DNA of 64,000 nucleotides from Oscillospiraceae bacterium. Its GTDB lineage: Bacteria; Bacillota; Clostridia; Oscillospirales; Acutalibacteraceae. A program made the translations under genes and the position numbers. Shown piece by piece: positions 16,271-24,875 of the stretch (positions are counted from its first letter, which is position 1; each line of letters starts with the position of its first letter). Location of the stretch: positions 1 to 64,000 of the forward strand of contig SVPW01000009.1 in NCBI GenBank assembly GCA_015065645.1, read 5' to 3'. The notes beneath the pieces were generated by a model. It searched no databases and was not told the DNA's origin. It worked only from the letters and a program-made list of their open reading frames with translations.

Positions 16271-17554
16271 ATGAGTGATTATAAGATAGAAACGAAATGC
16301 GTACAAAGCGGTTATACACCGGGAAACGGTGAACCACGTGAAATTCCGATTATTCAAAGCACAACCTTTAAATACAGCACAAGTGAGGATATGGGCAAGC
16401 TTTTTGATTTGGAGGCAAGCGGATATTTTTATACCCGTTTGCAAAACCCCACTAATGACCATGTTGCCGCAAAAATTTGCGATATGGAGGGCGGAACTGC
16501 CGCAATGCTTACCTCTTCCGGTCAGGCAGCATCATTTTATGCCGTTTTCAATATAGCTTCTTGCGGTGACCATGTGGTATCTTCTTCCACTATTTACGGC
16601 GGCACATATAATCTTTTTGCCGTTACTATGAAAAGAATGGGTATTGACTTTACCTTTGTTTCTCCCGATTGTACCGAGGAGGAGCTTAATGCCGCTTTCC
16701 GTCCTAACACAAAGGCAGTTTTTGGTGAAACTATTGCCAATCCTGCACTCACTGTACTTGATATTGAAAAGTTTGCAAATGCGGCTCATTCACACGGCGT
16801 ACCGCTTATAATAGATAACACCTTTGCAACACCTGTAAACTGCCGTCCTATTGAATGGGGTGCTGATATAGTTACCCATTCCACAACTAAGTATATGGAT
16901 GGTCACGGTGCGGCTGTTGGCGGTTGTATTGTTGATTCGGGCAAGTTTGATTGGACAAAGTATCCCGATAAATTCCCCGGTCTTTGCACTCCCGATGAAA
17001 GCTATCACGGCATCACATATACCGAGCGTTTTGGTTTGGAAGGAGCTTATATTACTAAGGCTACCGCACAGCTTATGCGTGACCTTGGTTCTATTCAGGC
17101 TCCGCAAAACGCATTTCTTTTGAATTTAGGTCTTGAAAGCCTGCATGTTCGTATGAAGAGGCATTGTGAAAATGGTCTTGCGGTTGCAAAATATCTGCAG
17201 AGTGATGACCGTATAAGCTGGGTTAAATATCCCGGCCTTGAGGGCGATGCTTATTATGAGCTTGCACAGAAATATATGCCAAATGGCAGCTGCGGTGTTG
17301 TAAGCTTTGGTGTAAAGGGCGGTCGTGCTGCGGCAGAAAGCTTTATGAAAAATCTTAAAATTGCCGCTATTGAAACCCATGTTGCCGATGCCAGAACCTG
17401 TTGCTTGCATCCTGCAAGTGCAACACATCGTCAGATGAATGATGAAGAGCTTGTAGCAGCAGGTGTATCTCCCGATCTTGTTCGTTTCTCCTGCGGAATT
17501 GAAAACAGTGAGGATTTAATAGCAGATATTAAGCAAGCACTTGATAATATTTAA
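16271..17554 (+). CDS. metY: O-acetylhomoserine sulfhydrylase
   Basis: This 427-residue Cys/Met-metabolism PLP enzyme has YTRLQNPTND, SSGQAASFY, IDNTFATP and THSTTKYMDGHG with the Schiff-base lysine at residue 207. The length and the insert after the lysine (DYPDKFPG-like region) favour O-acetylhomoserine aminocarboxypropyltransferase over cystathionine synthase. It makes homocysteine from O-acetylhomoserine and sulfide. MetA lies 23 bp downstream and carries the acetyl-specific Glu111, so the two form a complete acetyl-route pair. No SAM riboswitch is visible in the 63-bp gap upstream. Confidence 0.92.
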   Translation: MSDYKIETKCVQSGYTPGNGEPREIPIIQSTTFKYSTSEDMGKLFDLEASGYFYTRLQNPTNDHVAAKICDMEGGTAAMLTSSGQAASFYAVFNIASCGDHVVSSSTIYGGTYNLFAVTMKRMGIDFTFVSPDCTEEELNAAFRPNTKAVFGETIANPALTVLDIEKFANAAHSHGVPLIIDNTFATPVNCRPIEWGADIVTHSTTKYMDGHGAAVGGCIVDSGKFDWTKYPDKFPGLCTPDESYHGITYTERFGLEGAYITKATAQLMRDLGSIQAPQNAFLLNLGLESLHVRMKRHCENGLAVAKYLQSDDRISWVKYPGLEGDAYYELAQKYMPNGSCGVVSFGVKGGRAAAESFMKNLKIAAIETHVADARTCCLHPASATHRQMNDEELVAAGVSPDLVRFSCGIENSEDLIADIKQALDNI

Positions 17555-17577
17555 AATAAAATTATGAGGTAAAATAA

Positions 17578-18495
17578 ATGCCTATAAAAATTCCTAATGA
17601 CCTGCCTGCGGTTAAAACCCTTGCAGATGAGAATATTTTTGTAATGACCGAAAAGCGTGCCATTACACAGGATATCCGTCCGCTTAAAATTTTGCTGCTC
17701 AATTTAATGCCTAAGAAAATTGAAACAGAAACCCAGCTTTCCCGTCTTTTGGGGAACTCTCCCTTGCAGGTTGATCTTACTCTTATTCACACAAAATCAC
17801 ACCAATCTAAAAACACCTCTGCTGAGCATCTTTTTGCATTTTATAAAACCTTTGATGATGTTAAAAAGCAGACCTTTGATGGTATGATAATCACGGGTGC
17901 TCCGGTTGAGCATCTTGAATTTGAAGAGGTTGAATATTGGGCTGAGCTTTGTGATATAATGGAATGGAGTAAAACCCATGTTCATTCCACATTCCATATT
18001 TGCTGGGGTGCACAGGCAGGGCTTTATTACCATTTTGGTATAAACAAGCACAAGCTTGATAAAAAAATGTTTGGTATTTTTCCGCATATTGCAGATTATA
18101 AACGCTCAATACTTTTCCGTGGTTTTGATGATGTTTTTATGGTGCCGCATTCACGTCATACAACCGTGAAGCGTGAGGATATTGAAAAATGCCCAAGTCT
18201 TAAAATTCTTTCTTCTTCTCAAGAGGCGGGAATTTATGCTGTTGCAACCGAAGGTGGCAGGCAAATCTTTATTACAGGTCATTCCGAATATGATGCAAAT
18301 ACCCTTAAAAATGAGTATCTGCGTGACATTAATGAGGGTAAGCCTATTGATGTGCCTAAGAATTACTTCCCTGATGATGACCCCGAAAAGGAACCTTTGG
18401 TAAGCTGGCGCTCCCACGCAAATCTGCTTTATTCCAATTGGCTTAACTATTTTGTTTATCAGACTACACCATATGATATTAATGAGATAAAGTAA
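17578..18495 (+). CDS. metA: Homoserine O-acetyltransferase (MetA family)
   Basis: This 305-residue MetA protein has the nucleophile Cys142 in [10 protein letters not shown], a catalytic histidine near 235 in ITGHSEYD with a following Glu, and [11 protein letters not shown], where residue 111 is Glu. In the Bacillus cereus enzyme Glu111 sets acetyl-CoA use, while Gly111 is found in succinyl-CoA enzymes. The product is thus expected to be O-acetylhomoserine despite the family's usual succinyltransferase label. This matches the metY gene upstream. Length and start are normal for the family. Confidence 0.93.
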   Translation: MPIKIPNDLPAVKTLADENIFVMTEKRAITQDIRPLKILLLNLMPKKIETETQLSRLLGNSPLQVDLTLIHTKSHQSKNTSAEHLFAFYKTFDDVKKQTFDGMIITGAPVEHLEFEEVEYWAELCDIMEWSKTHVHSTFHICWGAQAGLYYHFGINKHKLDKKMFGIFPHIADYKRSILFRGFDDVFMVPHSRHTTVKREDIEKCPSLKILSSSQEAGIYAVATEGGRQIFITGHSEYDANTLKNEYLRDINEGKPIDVPKNYFPDDDPEKEPLVSWRSHANLLYSNWLNYFVYQTTPYDINEIK

Positions 18496-18501
18496 AAAAA
18501 A

Positions 18502-18536
18502 TCCCGTTCCGAATTTTCGGAACGGGAATTTTTTTT
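18502..18536 (+). terminator. Bidirectional terminator
   Basis: TCCCGTTCCGAA and TTCGGAACGGGA form a 12-base inverted repeat flanked by A-runs and T-runs. It ends metYA and the convergent carboxypeptidase gene. Confidence 0.88.
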
Positions 18537-18544
18537 GGAAATAT

Positions 18545-19651
18545 TTATTTTGCATAGGTGGAATAAAGATTAATCTGGTCATTAACAGATGGCCATTTGC
18601 TTGCGGCACCAAAGGTTACGCAGATATATTCGTTTTTGCTGTCGTTTGCAAAACCAAAGCTTGCAATGCAGAAGCCTGATTGATTAACAAAGCCGGTTTT
18701 TCCGCCAATTATTGTTGCGGTTTGAGGTTCTGTTCCATACATACTTGAAAACAGTGTGCTTTGAAGCGTAATCCCCTCAGGATGATAATTGTTTTTGGCT
18801 GTGGTATAGGGATGTGCCATAAGCACCTGACGGCATATCTCATTATTCATAGCCGCCTTTAATATTACCGCCATATCCGATACGGTGGAATAATGGTTTT
18901 TATCGTAAAGACCTGTTACATTGGTGAAGTTTGTGTTTTTAAGGCCTAAATCCTTAACCTTTTTATTCATTAGCTTTACAAATGTTTCTTCGCTTCCTGC
19001 TATTTTGTATGCAAGACCAAGTGCCGCATCAGCGCCTGAGGGAAGTATCGTTCCGTAAAGCAGGTCAGTCATAGTTACCTGTTCTCCAACCGAAAAGCCT
19101 GCGGCGGTGGCTTCTGCTAAGTATGCCTTATCGGTAATCTCACGTGTCATTGTAAAGGTTTCGGTATAATCGGTAATATTTTCCGCAGCGACCAAAACAG
19201 TCATTATTTTGGTGGTGGATGCAGGGGAGGTGCGCTCATTGTGAGAGCGTGCCAAAATGGCGTTGTTTGTTTTAAGGTCAACCATTATTATATGCTTACT
19301 GCCGATTGCTTCTCCGGGGTCTTTGGTGGCGGCAGTTATTTTTGCAGGTGTATACGGATTTTTAATTACGGGGGTTGTGGTGTTTGCGGGGTTATTTTTT
19401 GTGTCTTCAACGGCGGGGTCGTTTGCACCGTCTAAAACTAAGGCAACAGAAATAACGGTGATTATTAAGGCAATAAACACCGCAGTAAAAGCTAACATTT
19501 TTCTTGAAACCGCCTGTCTTTTAACTGCAGATGAACGCTCTTTTGGCGGATAGGTTTCTTTTGGTTTGTTTATTTGTTCGGCAGTTTCGTTTTTGCGTTC
19601 AAGCTCACGAAAATAATCGCCGTAGTCTTTATTATAAAAATTTTCTGACAT
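18545..19651 (-). CDS. D-alanyl-D-alanine carboxypeptidase (DacF-like)
   Basis: This 368-residue low-molecular-weight penicillin-binding protein of family S11 has a cytoplasmic basic head, one membrane segment (about 52-72), a Thr/Pro-rich linker and the catalytic domain. The active-site motifs are SPASTTKIM (SxxK), LPSGADAAL in place of SGN, and GGKTG. It trims the terminal D-Ala of peptidoglycan stem peptides outside the cell. Substitution of Asp for Asn in the second motif is seen in some sporulation-type relatives. It is monocistronic and ends at the shared terminator. Confidence 0.9.
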   Translation of the reverse strand: MSENFYNKDYGDYFRELERKNETAEQINKPKETYPPKERSSAVKRQAVSRKMLAFTAVFIALIITVISVALVLDGANDPAVEDTKNNPANTTTPVIKNPYTPAKITAATKDPGEAIGSKHIIMVDLKTNNAILARSHNERTSPASTTKIMTVLVAAENITDYTETFTMTREITDKAYLAEATAAGFSVGEQVTMTDLLYGTILPSGADAALGLAYKIAGSEETFVKLMNKKVKDLGLKNTNFTNVTGLYDKNHYSTVSDMAVILKAAMNNEICRQVLMAHPYTTAKNNYHPEGITLQSTLFSSMYGTEPQTATIIGGKTGFVNQSGFCIASFGFANDSKNEYICVTFGAASKWPSVNDQINLYSTYAK

Positions 19652-19800
19652 ATTACACCCTAAAAAAAGTATTATATTATCATTATACTACATATTGCGC
19701 CGATTTTCCACAAAATTTCTAATAATTTACAAAATATATATATTTAACATTGGTATAAACTGTAATTTTTTTAACAGAATAATCTTTGGGTGTTGTATTT

Positions 19801-21099
19801 ATGATGTCGGTATGGAAAGAAAATTCTGTAATTCCAAAATTTGAAAAGCTTCAAGGGGATATAAAAACTGATGTTTTGGTAATAGGCGGTGGCATAACAG
19901 GAATACTTACCGCTTATTTTTTGAGAAAAAGCGGTGTGAAATATGCCTTGGTTGAAAAGGGCAGACTGTGTGAATGTACCACAAAAAATACCACTGCAAA
20001 AATCACCTTTCAGCACGGACTTATATATGATAAACTGCTTGAAAATCACGGCGTTTTGGGCGCACAAATGTATTTATATGCAAATGAGCAGGCATTTAAA
20101 AAATATGCCGAGCTTTGCAAAGATATAGATTGTGATTATGAGGTAAAGGATAATTATATCTATTCGTGCAGTAACCGTGCAAAGCTTGAAAATGAGGTTT
20201 CGGCACTTGAAAAAATAGGATTTTCGGCACAGCTTTGTGAAAATCTCACTCTGCCTTTTAAAACAAAGGGTGCTGTTTGTTTTAAAAATCAAGCACAGTT
20301 TAATCCGCTTAAATTTTTAAGTGTAATTGCTAACGGCCTAAATATATATGAAAACACCTTTGTGCGTGAGCTTATTGGAACAACAGCAATTACCGATAAT
20401 GGTAAAATATATGCTAAAAAGGTTATTGTAACAACTCATTTTCCTTTTATAAATAAACATGGCAGTTATTTTTTAAAGCTCTTTCAGCACCGTTCTTATG
20501 TTTTGGCACTTAAAAAAGCACCGAATTTAAACGGAATGTATGCAGACGAAAATTTAAAGGGGCTTTCTTTCAGGAATTATTCGGATATGCTGTTGTTGTC
20601 AGGTGGTGCTCACAGAACGGGAAAAACGGGTGGAAATTGGAAAGAATTAAGGCAGTTTGCGGCTGAAAATTTCCCGGATTCACAAGAAAAGTATTTTTGG
20701 GCAACACAGGATTGTATGAGTCTTGACGGTATACCTTATATAGGTAATTATTCTAAAAATACACCTAATCTTTATGTTGCAAGCGGATTTAACAAATGGG
20801 GAATGACATCTGCAATGGTGGCGGCTTGTATTTTAACCGATGCCGTTTTAGGTGTGAAAAATGATTATTCCGAAATTTTTTCTCCGTCAAGAAATATAAT
20901 AAAGCCTCAGCTTTTTATAAATGGTTTGGAATCTGCGGCAGGGCTTATATCGTTTTCAAAAAAACGCTGTCCGCATTTAGGTTGCGCACTTAAATGGAAT
21001 TCTGCAGAGCACACTTGGGATTGTCCCTGCCACGGCTCAAGATTTGAAAAAGACGGTAGGGTTATTGATAATCCCGCAAATGGCAATCTTAAAATTTAA
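19801..21099 (+). CDS. FAD oxidoreductase fused to a Rieske domain
   Basis: This 432-residue protein has an N-terminal FAD-binding DAO-type domain (VLVIGGGITGILTAYFLR) and a C-terminal Rieske [2Fe-2S] domain with CPHLGC and CPCHGSRF as cluster ligands. The fusion is known in a group of gamma-glutamylputrescine oxidase-like or glycine-oxidase-like proteins. The substrate amine or amino acid is unknown. Two adjacent ATGs at 19801/19804 have no strong ribosome site, so the exact start is uncertain. It is divergent from the carboxypeptidase gene and precedes the rpmH promoter. Confidence 0.82.
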   Translation: MMSVWKENSVIPKFEKLQGDIKTDVLVIGGGITGILTAYFLRKSGVKYALVEKGRLCECTTKNTTAKITFQHGLIYDKLLENHGVLGAQMYLYANEQAFKKYAELCKDIDCDYEVKDNYIYSCSNRAKLENEVSALEKIGFSAQLCENLTLPFKTKGAVCFKNQAQFNPLKFLSVIANGLNIYENTFVRELIGTTAITDNGKIYAKKVIVTTHFPFINKHGSYFLKLFQHRSYVLALKKAPNLNGMYADENLKGLSFRNYSDMLLLSGGAHRTGKTGGNWKELRQFAAENFPDSQEKYFWATQDCMSLDGIPYIGNYSKNTPNLYVASGFNKWGMTSAMVAACILTDAVLGVKNDYSEIFSPSRNIIKPQLFINGLESAAGLISFSKKRCPHLGCALKWNSAEHTWDCPCHGSRFEKDGRVIDNPANGNLKI

Positions 21100-21127
21100 T
21101 TTTTTTATCTATTCAATAAAATTTTTG

Positions 21128-21157
21128 TTGACATTCGGCAGTGGTATAGGTTATAAT
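21128..21157 (+). promoter_or_regulatory. rpmH operon promoter
   Basis: TTGACA (21128-21133), an 18-bp spacer and TATAAT (21152-21157) are both perfect consensus boxes, fitting a strong ribosomal-protein promoter. Confidence 0.8.
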
Positions 21158-21169
21158 CTTAAAATGATA

Positions 21170-21227
21170 GGCTGTGTATAAGGGGGAAGTTCCGATTAAA
21201 GAAAACGGAATTTAAGTACCCACAGCC
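21170..21227 (+). promoter_or_regulatory. Structured 5' leader of rpmH
   Basis: Within the untranslated leader, GGCTGTG (21170-21176) pairs with CACAGCC (21221-21227). Inside it, AAGTTCCG (21187-21194) pairs with CGGAATTT (21206-21213, one GU). Two nested stems in a ribosomal-protein leader could be a regulatory or stability element. I know of no named rpmH leader family to assign it to. Confidence 0.4.
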
Positions 21228-21256
21228 GGAAGTCTTTTAGTAAGGAGGGTTTTAAG

Positions 21257-21391
21257 TTGAAAAGAACATATCAGCCTAAGAAGCTTCACCGCAAAAAAGA
21301 GCATGGCTTTTTAAAGAGAATGGCAACGGCAAACGGCCGTAAGGTGCTTAGCCGCCGCAGAGCAAAGGGAAGAAAGCAGTTGACCTACTAA
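21257..21391 (+). CDS. rpmH: 50S ribosomal protein L34
   Basis: This 44-residue basic protein begins (TTG)[17 protein letters not shown] and ends [11 protein letters not shown], the standard L34 sequence. The start is TTG at 21257, with AGGAGGG seven bases upstream. It is the smallest large-subunit protein and is conventionally first in the rpmH-rnpA-yidD-yidC-jag cluster, as here. Confidence 0.97.
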   Translation: MKRTYQPKKLHRKKEHGFLKRMATANGRKVLSRRRAKGRKQLTY

Positions 21392-21419
21392 AAGCCACTT
21401 CCATGTGGCTTTTCCTTTT
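21391..21419 (+). terminator. Weak hairpin between rpmH and rnpA
   Basis: AAAGCCAC pairs with GTGGCTTT across a 6-base loop, followed by TTCCTTTT. It overlaps the rpmH stop codon. A leaky terminator here would let L34 be made in excess over RNase P protein, as in other bacteria. This is inferred. Confidence 0.5.
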
Positions 21420-21492
21420 GGTGCGGATAATTGTTTAATTTATTTTAACTTTTTAGGGAATTGCCCTTCCGCATAATAGAAAGGTAAAAAAA

Positions 21493-21879
21493 ATGCAAGT
21501 TTTCGAAAAGCTCAAACAAAATTACGATTTCAGGCGGCTCTACCGTAAAGGAAAAACATTTGTTACCCCGTATTTTGTGCTATACACCCATAAAGGGCGT
21601 AAGGGGAAGATCCGCCTTGGAATCACAGCGGGAAAAAAACTTGGTTGTGCGGTACAGCGTAACCGTGCAAAAAGGGTTTTATATGCCGCATTCAGTCAAA
21701 GTATTAAAAACATTACATTAGGCAATGATTTTGTGGTTGTTGCCAGAACAAAAATTCTTGATGTAAAGAGCACCGTTGTCAAATCGGTGCTGATGACACA
21801 GTTGGAAAAAGCAGGTTTAATAATTTATGAAACTTCCGTACCTGCAAATATAGGGTGTTGTGATGAAACCGGTCAGTAA
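21493..21879 (+). CDS. rnpA: Ribonuclease P protein component
   Basis: This 128-residue basic protein contains the family RNR core as [20 protein letters not shown] and an N-terminal [16 protein letters not shown]. It binds RNase P RNA and helps mature tRNA 5' ends. It overlaps yidD by 20 bases. The last 15 residues ([12 protein letters not shown]) extend a little beyond the usual end and are encoded in the overlap. Confidence 0.95.
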   Translation: MQVFEKLKQNYDFRRLYRKGKTFVTPYFVLYTHKGRKGKIRLGITAGKKLGCAVQRNRAKRVLYAAFSQSIKNITLGNDFVVVARTKILDVKSTVVKSVLMTQLEKAGLIIYETSVPANIGCCDETGQ

Positions 21880-22096
21880 TTTTTTTATTAAACTGATAAA
21901 GGGTTATCAAAAATACATTTCTCCCTCAAAAATCCCATGCTGCCGCTTTACGCCGAGTTGCTCGGCATACGCTATTGAAGCCATACAGGTTCACGGCTGT
22001 ATTAAGGGGATTTTACTTGCCGTTTGGCGGATTCTCCGGTGCAATCCGTTATGCAAAGGCGGCTATGACCCTGTGCCGGAAAAAAGAAAAAAATAA
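21860..22096 (+). CDS. yidD: Membrane protein insertion efficiency factor YidD
   Basis: This 78-residue protein carries the family core [30 protein letters not shown] and GGYDPVP at the end. It has an amphipathic N-terminal helix and a CCR...PSCS motif. It assists YidC-dependent membrane insertion. It starts within the end of rnpA, which is the usual arrangement. Confidence 0.95.
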   Translation: MMKPVSNFFIKLIKGYQKYISPSKIPCCRFTPSCSAYAIEAIQVHGCIKGILLAVWRILRCNPLCKGGYDPVPEKRKK

Positions 22097-22137
22097 CCAT
22101 TGATGTTTTTGGCATCTGAATGGATGGTGTAAATAAA

Positions 22138-23061
22138 ATGCAAGGTCTATTTAATATTATTAATATTCCGTTTGGATATTTAATGCGTTTTCTTGCAATG
22201 ATATTCAACGGTAATTTTGCAGCAGCGGTATTTTTTTTCACACTTATCATAAACTTAATTCTTATACCGCTAACCCTTAAAAGCCAAAAGTCCACCGTTC
22301 AGCAAACACGCATTAAGCCTAAGCTTGATGAACTTAAAAAGCGTTACGGTGATGATAAACAGCGTTATAATCAGGAAATGCAGAAGCTTTATCAGGCAGA
22401 GGGTGTTTCCATGGGCGGCGGTTGTTTGCCAATGATATTGCGTCTTGTTTTGATGATGAGTATTTATTATCTCATCATGGCTCCGCTTACCTATCTTGCA
22501 AATGCCGATGCTTCATTGATAACAGAAGCTGCAAAGGCTGCAAAATTGAATTCTGCCAACACAAGCTATGAGCTTCAGCTCGTTAGCTGGTTGCGTGATA
22601 ATCCCAATTCCTTCCCTGCACTTCAGGAAAGCCTTAAAAGTATAGATCTCACTCTTTTTGGTCTTGATCTTACCCAAACACCTAATTTTTCGTTTGACTT
22701 TTCTAAGGCACAGGCAATTTGGGCTATTCCGATAGGTGCATTCTTGGCTCAAATGCTTACAAGTATTGTTTCTATGAAGATGAATAAGCGCAATAATCCT
22801 GAAGCCCCCACAATGGCAGGTATGATGCTTACAATGCCGCTTATCTCACTGTTTATAGGTTTTGGTTTGCCCGGCGGTGTTGGTTTCTATTGGATATGCT
22901 CGTCACTTATCGGCGGCTTTATTCAGGTTGGTGTTCAGTATTTTTACGGCCCGTTTAAAATGCTTTCAAAAGAGCGTGCTAAGGAAGTTGCCGCCCGTTG
23001 TGATTTTGAAGCAACACAGCTTAAAAAGCTGGGGGATATTGAAGAAAGTTTAGAAGAATAA
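22138..23061 (+). CDS. yidC: Membrane protein insertase YidC
   Basis: This 307-residue Oxa1/YidC protein lacks the large periplasmic domain of Gram-negative versions. The first membrane segment is at about 13-35, then comes a cytoplasmic hairpin LKSQKSTVQQTRIKPKLDEL, with further helices ending in GLPGGVGFYWICSSL. It inserts and folds membrane proteins, alone or with SecYEG. The ATG at 22138 follows a GGATGGTG site. An ATG at 22120 would add six residues without a ribosome site. Confidence 0.94.
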   Translation: MQGLFNIINIPFGYLMRFLAMIFNGNFAAAVFFFTLIINLILIPLTLKSQKSTVQQTRIKPKLDELKKRYGDDKQRYNQEMQKLYQAEGVSMGGGCLPMILRLVLMMSIYYLIMAPLTYLANADASLITEAAKAAKLNSANTSYELQLVSWLRDNPNSFPALQESLKSIDLTLFGLDLTQTPNFSFDFSKAQAIWAIPIGAFLAQMLTSIVSMKMNKRNNPEAPTMAGMMLTMPLISLFIGFGLPGGVGFYWICSSLIGGFIQVGVQYFYGPFKMLSKERAKEVAARCDFEATQLKKLGDIEESLEE

Positions 23062-23073
23062 GGAGGATTTCCC

Positions 23074-24090
23074 TTGATTAAGGAAGCAAAAGCTACCGGT
23101 TTAACCGTTGAGGAAGCTAAGGATAAAGCTCTTGCGCTTTTGTGTGCAGGAGAAAATGATGATGTACAGTTTGATGTAATTTCACAGCCTAAAAAGAAGT
23201 TTTTAGGGCTTTTCGGCGGTGCTCCTGCTGAGGTTCGTGTTTATGTAGAGGTTCCGGATGAAAAACCGAAAAAGAAATTTAATAATAAACCTGTAAAGTC
23301 GGCTGAAAATAAACCTAAGAAGGTTGAAAACAAAAAAGCTGAGGTAAAAACTGAAGTTAAGGCAGAAGCTAAAAAGGAAACAGTGGTTGAGGCAAAGGCA
23401 GAAAAAGTTGCTGAAAAGCCGCTTTCCAGTGTAGCAGATGATTTTAAGGATACAGTAGATGTTGAAACCTTACCGGCTGATTCTCCCGCTGTTAAGGCAG
23501 TTCAGTATTTACGAACCATTTTAAAGCAATTTGGATGTAATGAAATAAGTGCAAAGGTGGCTTTGCGTGAAAACGGTGCATTTATCGTGCTTGACGGTGA
23601 GGATTTGAGTGCGGCAATCGGTCACCGTGGTGAAACACTTGACGCATTACAGTACCTTACAGGTCTTGCCGCTAATGATGGTGGCGGATATTATAAGGTA
23701 TCACTTAATATAGGAAACTACCGTGAAAAGCGTGAGCAAACCCTTATTGCTTTAGCAAATCGTGTAAGTGAACAGGTTGTTCGCACAGGTCGTAGCCGCA
23801 GTTTGGAGCCTATGAATCCTTATGAGCGCAGAATAATTCATACTGCTGTTCAAGGTATTGAAGGCGTTGTTTCAAATTCCATAGGCGAAGGTTCTTCCAG
23901 AAGAATCGTTATTTATCCCGAGGGTGGCGATATGAGACCTCCAAGAGGCAGATCCAATGACCGCCGCAGAGGTGGAAACAGGGGTCGTAACGGAGGCAGA
24001 GACCGTTTACGTAACAGCAATGTTGTAAATGCACCTGCTCGTGAGCCTAAGAAGGATACAGATCTTCCGCTTTACGGAAAAATCAACTGA
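23074..24090 (+). CDS. jag: RNA-binding protein Jag (KhpB)
   Basis: This 338-residue protein has three parts. The Jag N-domain includes ATGLTVEEAKDKAL and PKKKFLGLFGG. It is followed by a Lys/Glu/Ala-rich linker (about 65-120). A KH domain with AIGHRGETLDALQ comes next, followed by an R3H domain with NPYERRIIHTAV, and an Arg/Gly-rich tail. It is thought to bind RNA with KhpA and affects cell division and wall synthesis in Firmicutes. The TTG start at 23074 has AGGAGG upstream and lies 12 bp after yidC. Confidence 0.94.
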   Translation: MIKEAKATGLTVEEAKDKALALLCAGENDDVQFDVISQPKKKFLGLFGGAPAEVRVYVEVPDEKPKKKFNNKPVKSAENKPKKVENKKAEVKTEVKAEAKKETVVEAKAEKVAEKPLSSVADDFKDTVDVETLPADSPAVKAVQYLRTILKQFGCNEISAKVALRENGAFIVLDGEDLSAAIGHRGETLDALQYLTGLAANDGGGYYKVSLNIGNYREKREQTLIALANRVSEQVVRTGRSRSLEPMNPYERRIIHTAVQGIEGVVSNSIGEGSSRRIVIYPEGGDMRPPRGRSNDRRRGGNRGRNGGRDRLRNSNVVNAPAREPKKDTDLPLYGKIN

Positions 24091-24092
24091 TT

Positions 24093-24137
24093 AAAAGGAG
24101 CTGTCCATAAAACAATATGGGGTGCAGCTCCTTTTTT
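24093..24137 (+). terminator. Terminator after jag
   Basis: AAAGGAGCTG pairs with CAGCTCCTTT across a loop of about 20 bases, followed by a T-run. It closes the rpmH-jag cluster. Confidence 0.8.
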
Positions 24138-24152
24138 GTGGGATAATAAAAA

Positions 24153-24848
24153 ATGGATGATAAGCAAGATATAAAAAATATGAATGTAAGCTCTGAGCTT
24201 AGTAAAGCGGCAAAGTTTATGGAGGCCACAAAGCCTTTCACAAAGCTTATGATGCAGTATCGCTGTGCTATGCTTGAGGTTAAAACCAAGCTGGATGTGC
24301 TTGACGCTGAGCTTTCTTTGGAAAGCGAACGCAATCCCTTTGAATCAATAAGCTGTCGTATTAAAAGCCCTATGAGCATTTTTGAAAAACTCAGCCGTAA
24401 AAACTTTCCTTTAACGGCAGAGTCAATCGAAAAAAACATCTTTGATGTTGCAGGGGTTAGAGTAATATGCTCATTTCCATCAGATATTTATCGCATTGCA
24501 GAAAAGCTTGCTTTGCAGGATGATATTCGTGTGGTGGAGCGTAAGGATTATATTAAAAATCCAAAGCCAAACGGTTATCGCAGTTTGCATCTTATCATAG
24601 AAGTGCCGATTTTTTTATCCGATGAAAAGAAGCACATGATGGTAGAGGTTCAGTTTCGCACCATTGCAATGGATTTTTGGGCAAGTCTTGAGCATAAGGT
24701 AAGGTATAAAAAGCAGCTTGCCTGCGGTGCTGAGAAAATAGCTGATGAGCTTAAAGAGTGTGCCGATGAAATAGGTGCTATTGATATTCGTATGGAGCAT
24801 ATACGTGACCGTATTGAAGAGCTTAATAATAAATTAGAGGAAATTTAA
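24153..24848 (+). CDS. Small alarmone synthetase (RelQ-like)
   Basis: This 231-residue protein consists of a RelA/SpoT synthetase domain only. Motifs are DVAGVRVICSF, KDYIKNPKPNGYRSLHL and MMVEVQFRTIAMDFWASLEHKVRYKK, with a C-terminal coiled helix. Enzymes of this length make (p)ppGpp or pGpp from GTP/GDP and ATP, have no hydrolase or regulatory domain, and are controlled by transcription or allostery. It starts shortly after the jag terminator and is 27 bases from prfC. The pairing of an alarmone synthetase with a translation factor is notable. Confidence 0.85.
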   Translation: MDDKQDIKNMNVSSELSKAAKFMEATKPFTKLMMQYRCAMLEVKTKLDVLDAELSLESERNPFESISCRIKSPMSIFEKLSRKNFPLTAESIEKNIFDVAGVRVICSFPSDIYRIAEKLALQDDIRVVERKDYIKNPKPNGYRSLHLIIEVPIFLSDEKKHMMVEVQFRTIAMDFWASLEHKVRYKKQLACGAEKIADELKECADEIGAIDIRMEHIRDRIEELNNKLEEI

Positions 24849-24875
24849 GTTTATTTTTTGAGAGGAGCCGGAACA

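Noticed and set aside
21100-21256. Replication origin near rpmH
   Set aside because: No dnaA gene, DnaA-box cluster or AT-rich unwinding region is seen; the interval is explained by promoter and leader.
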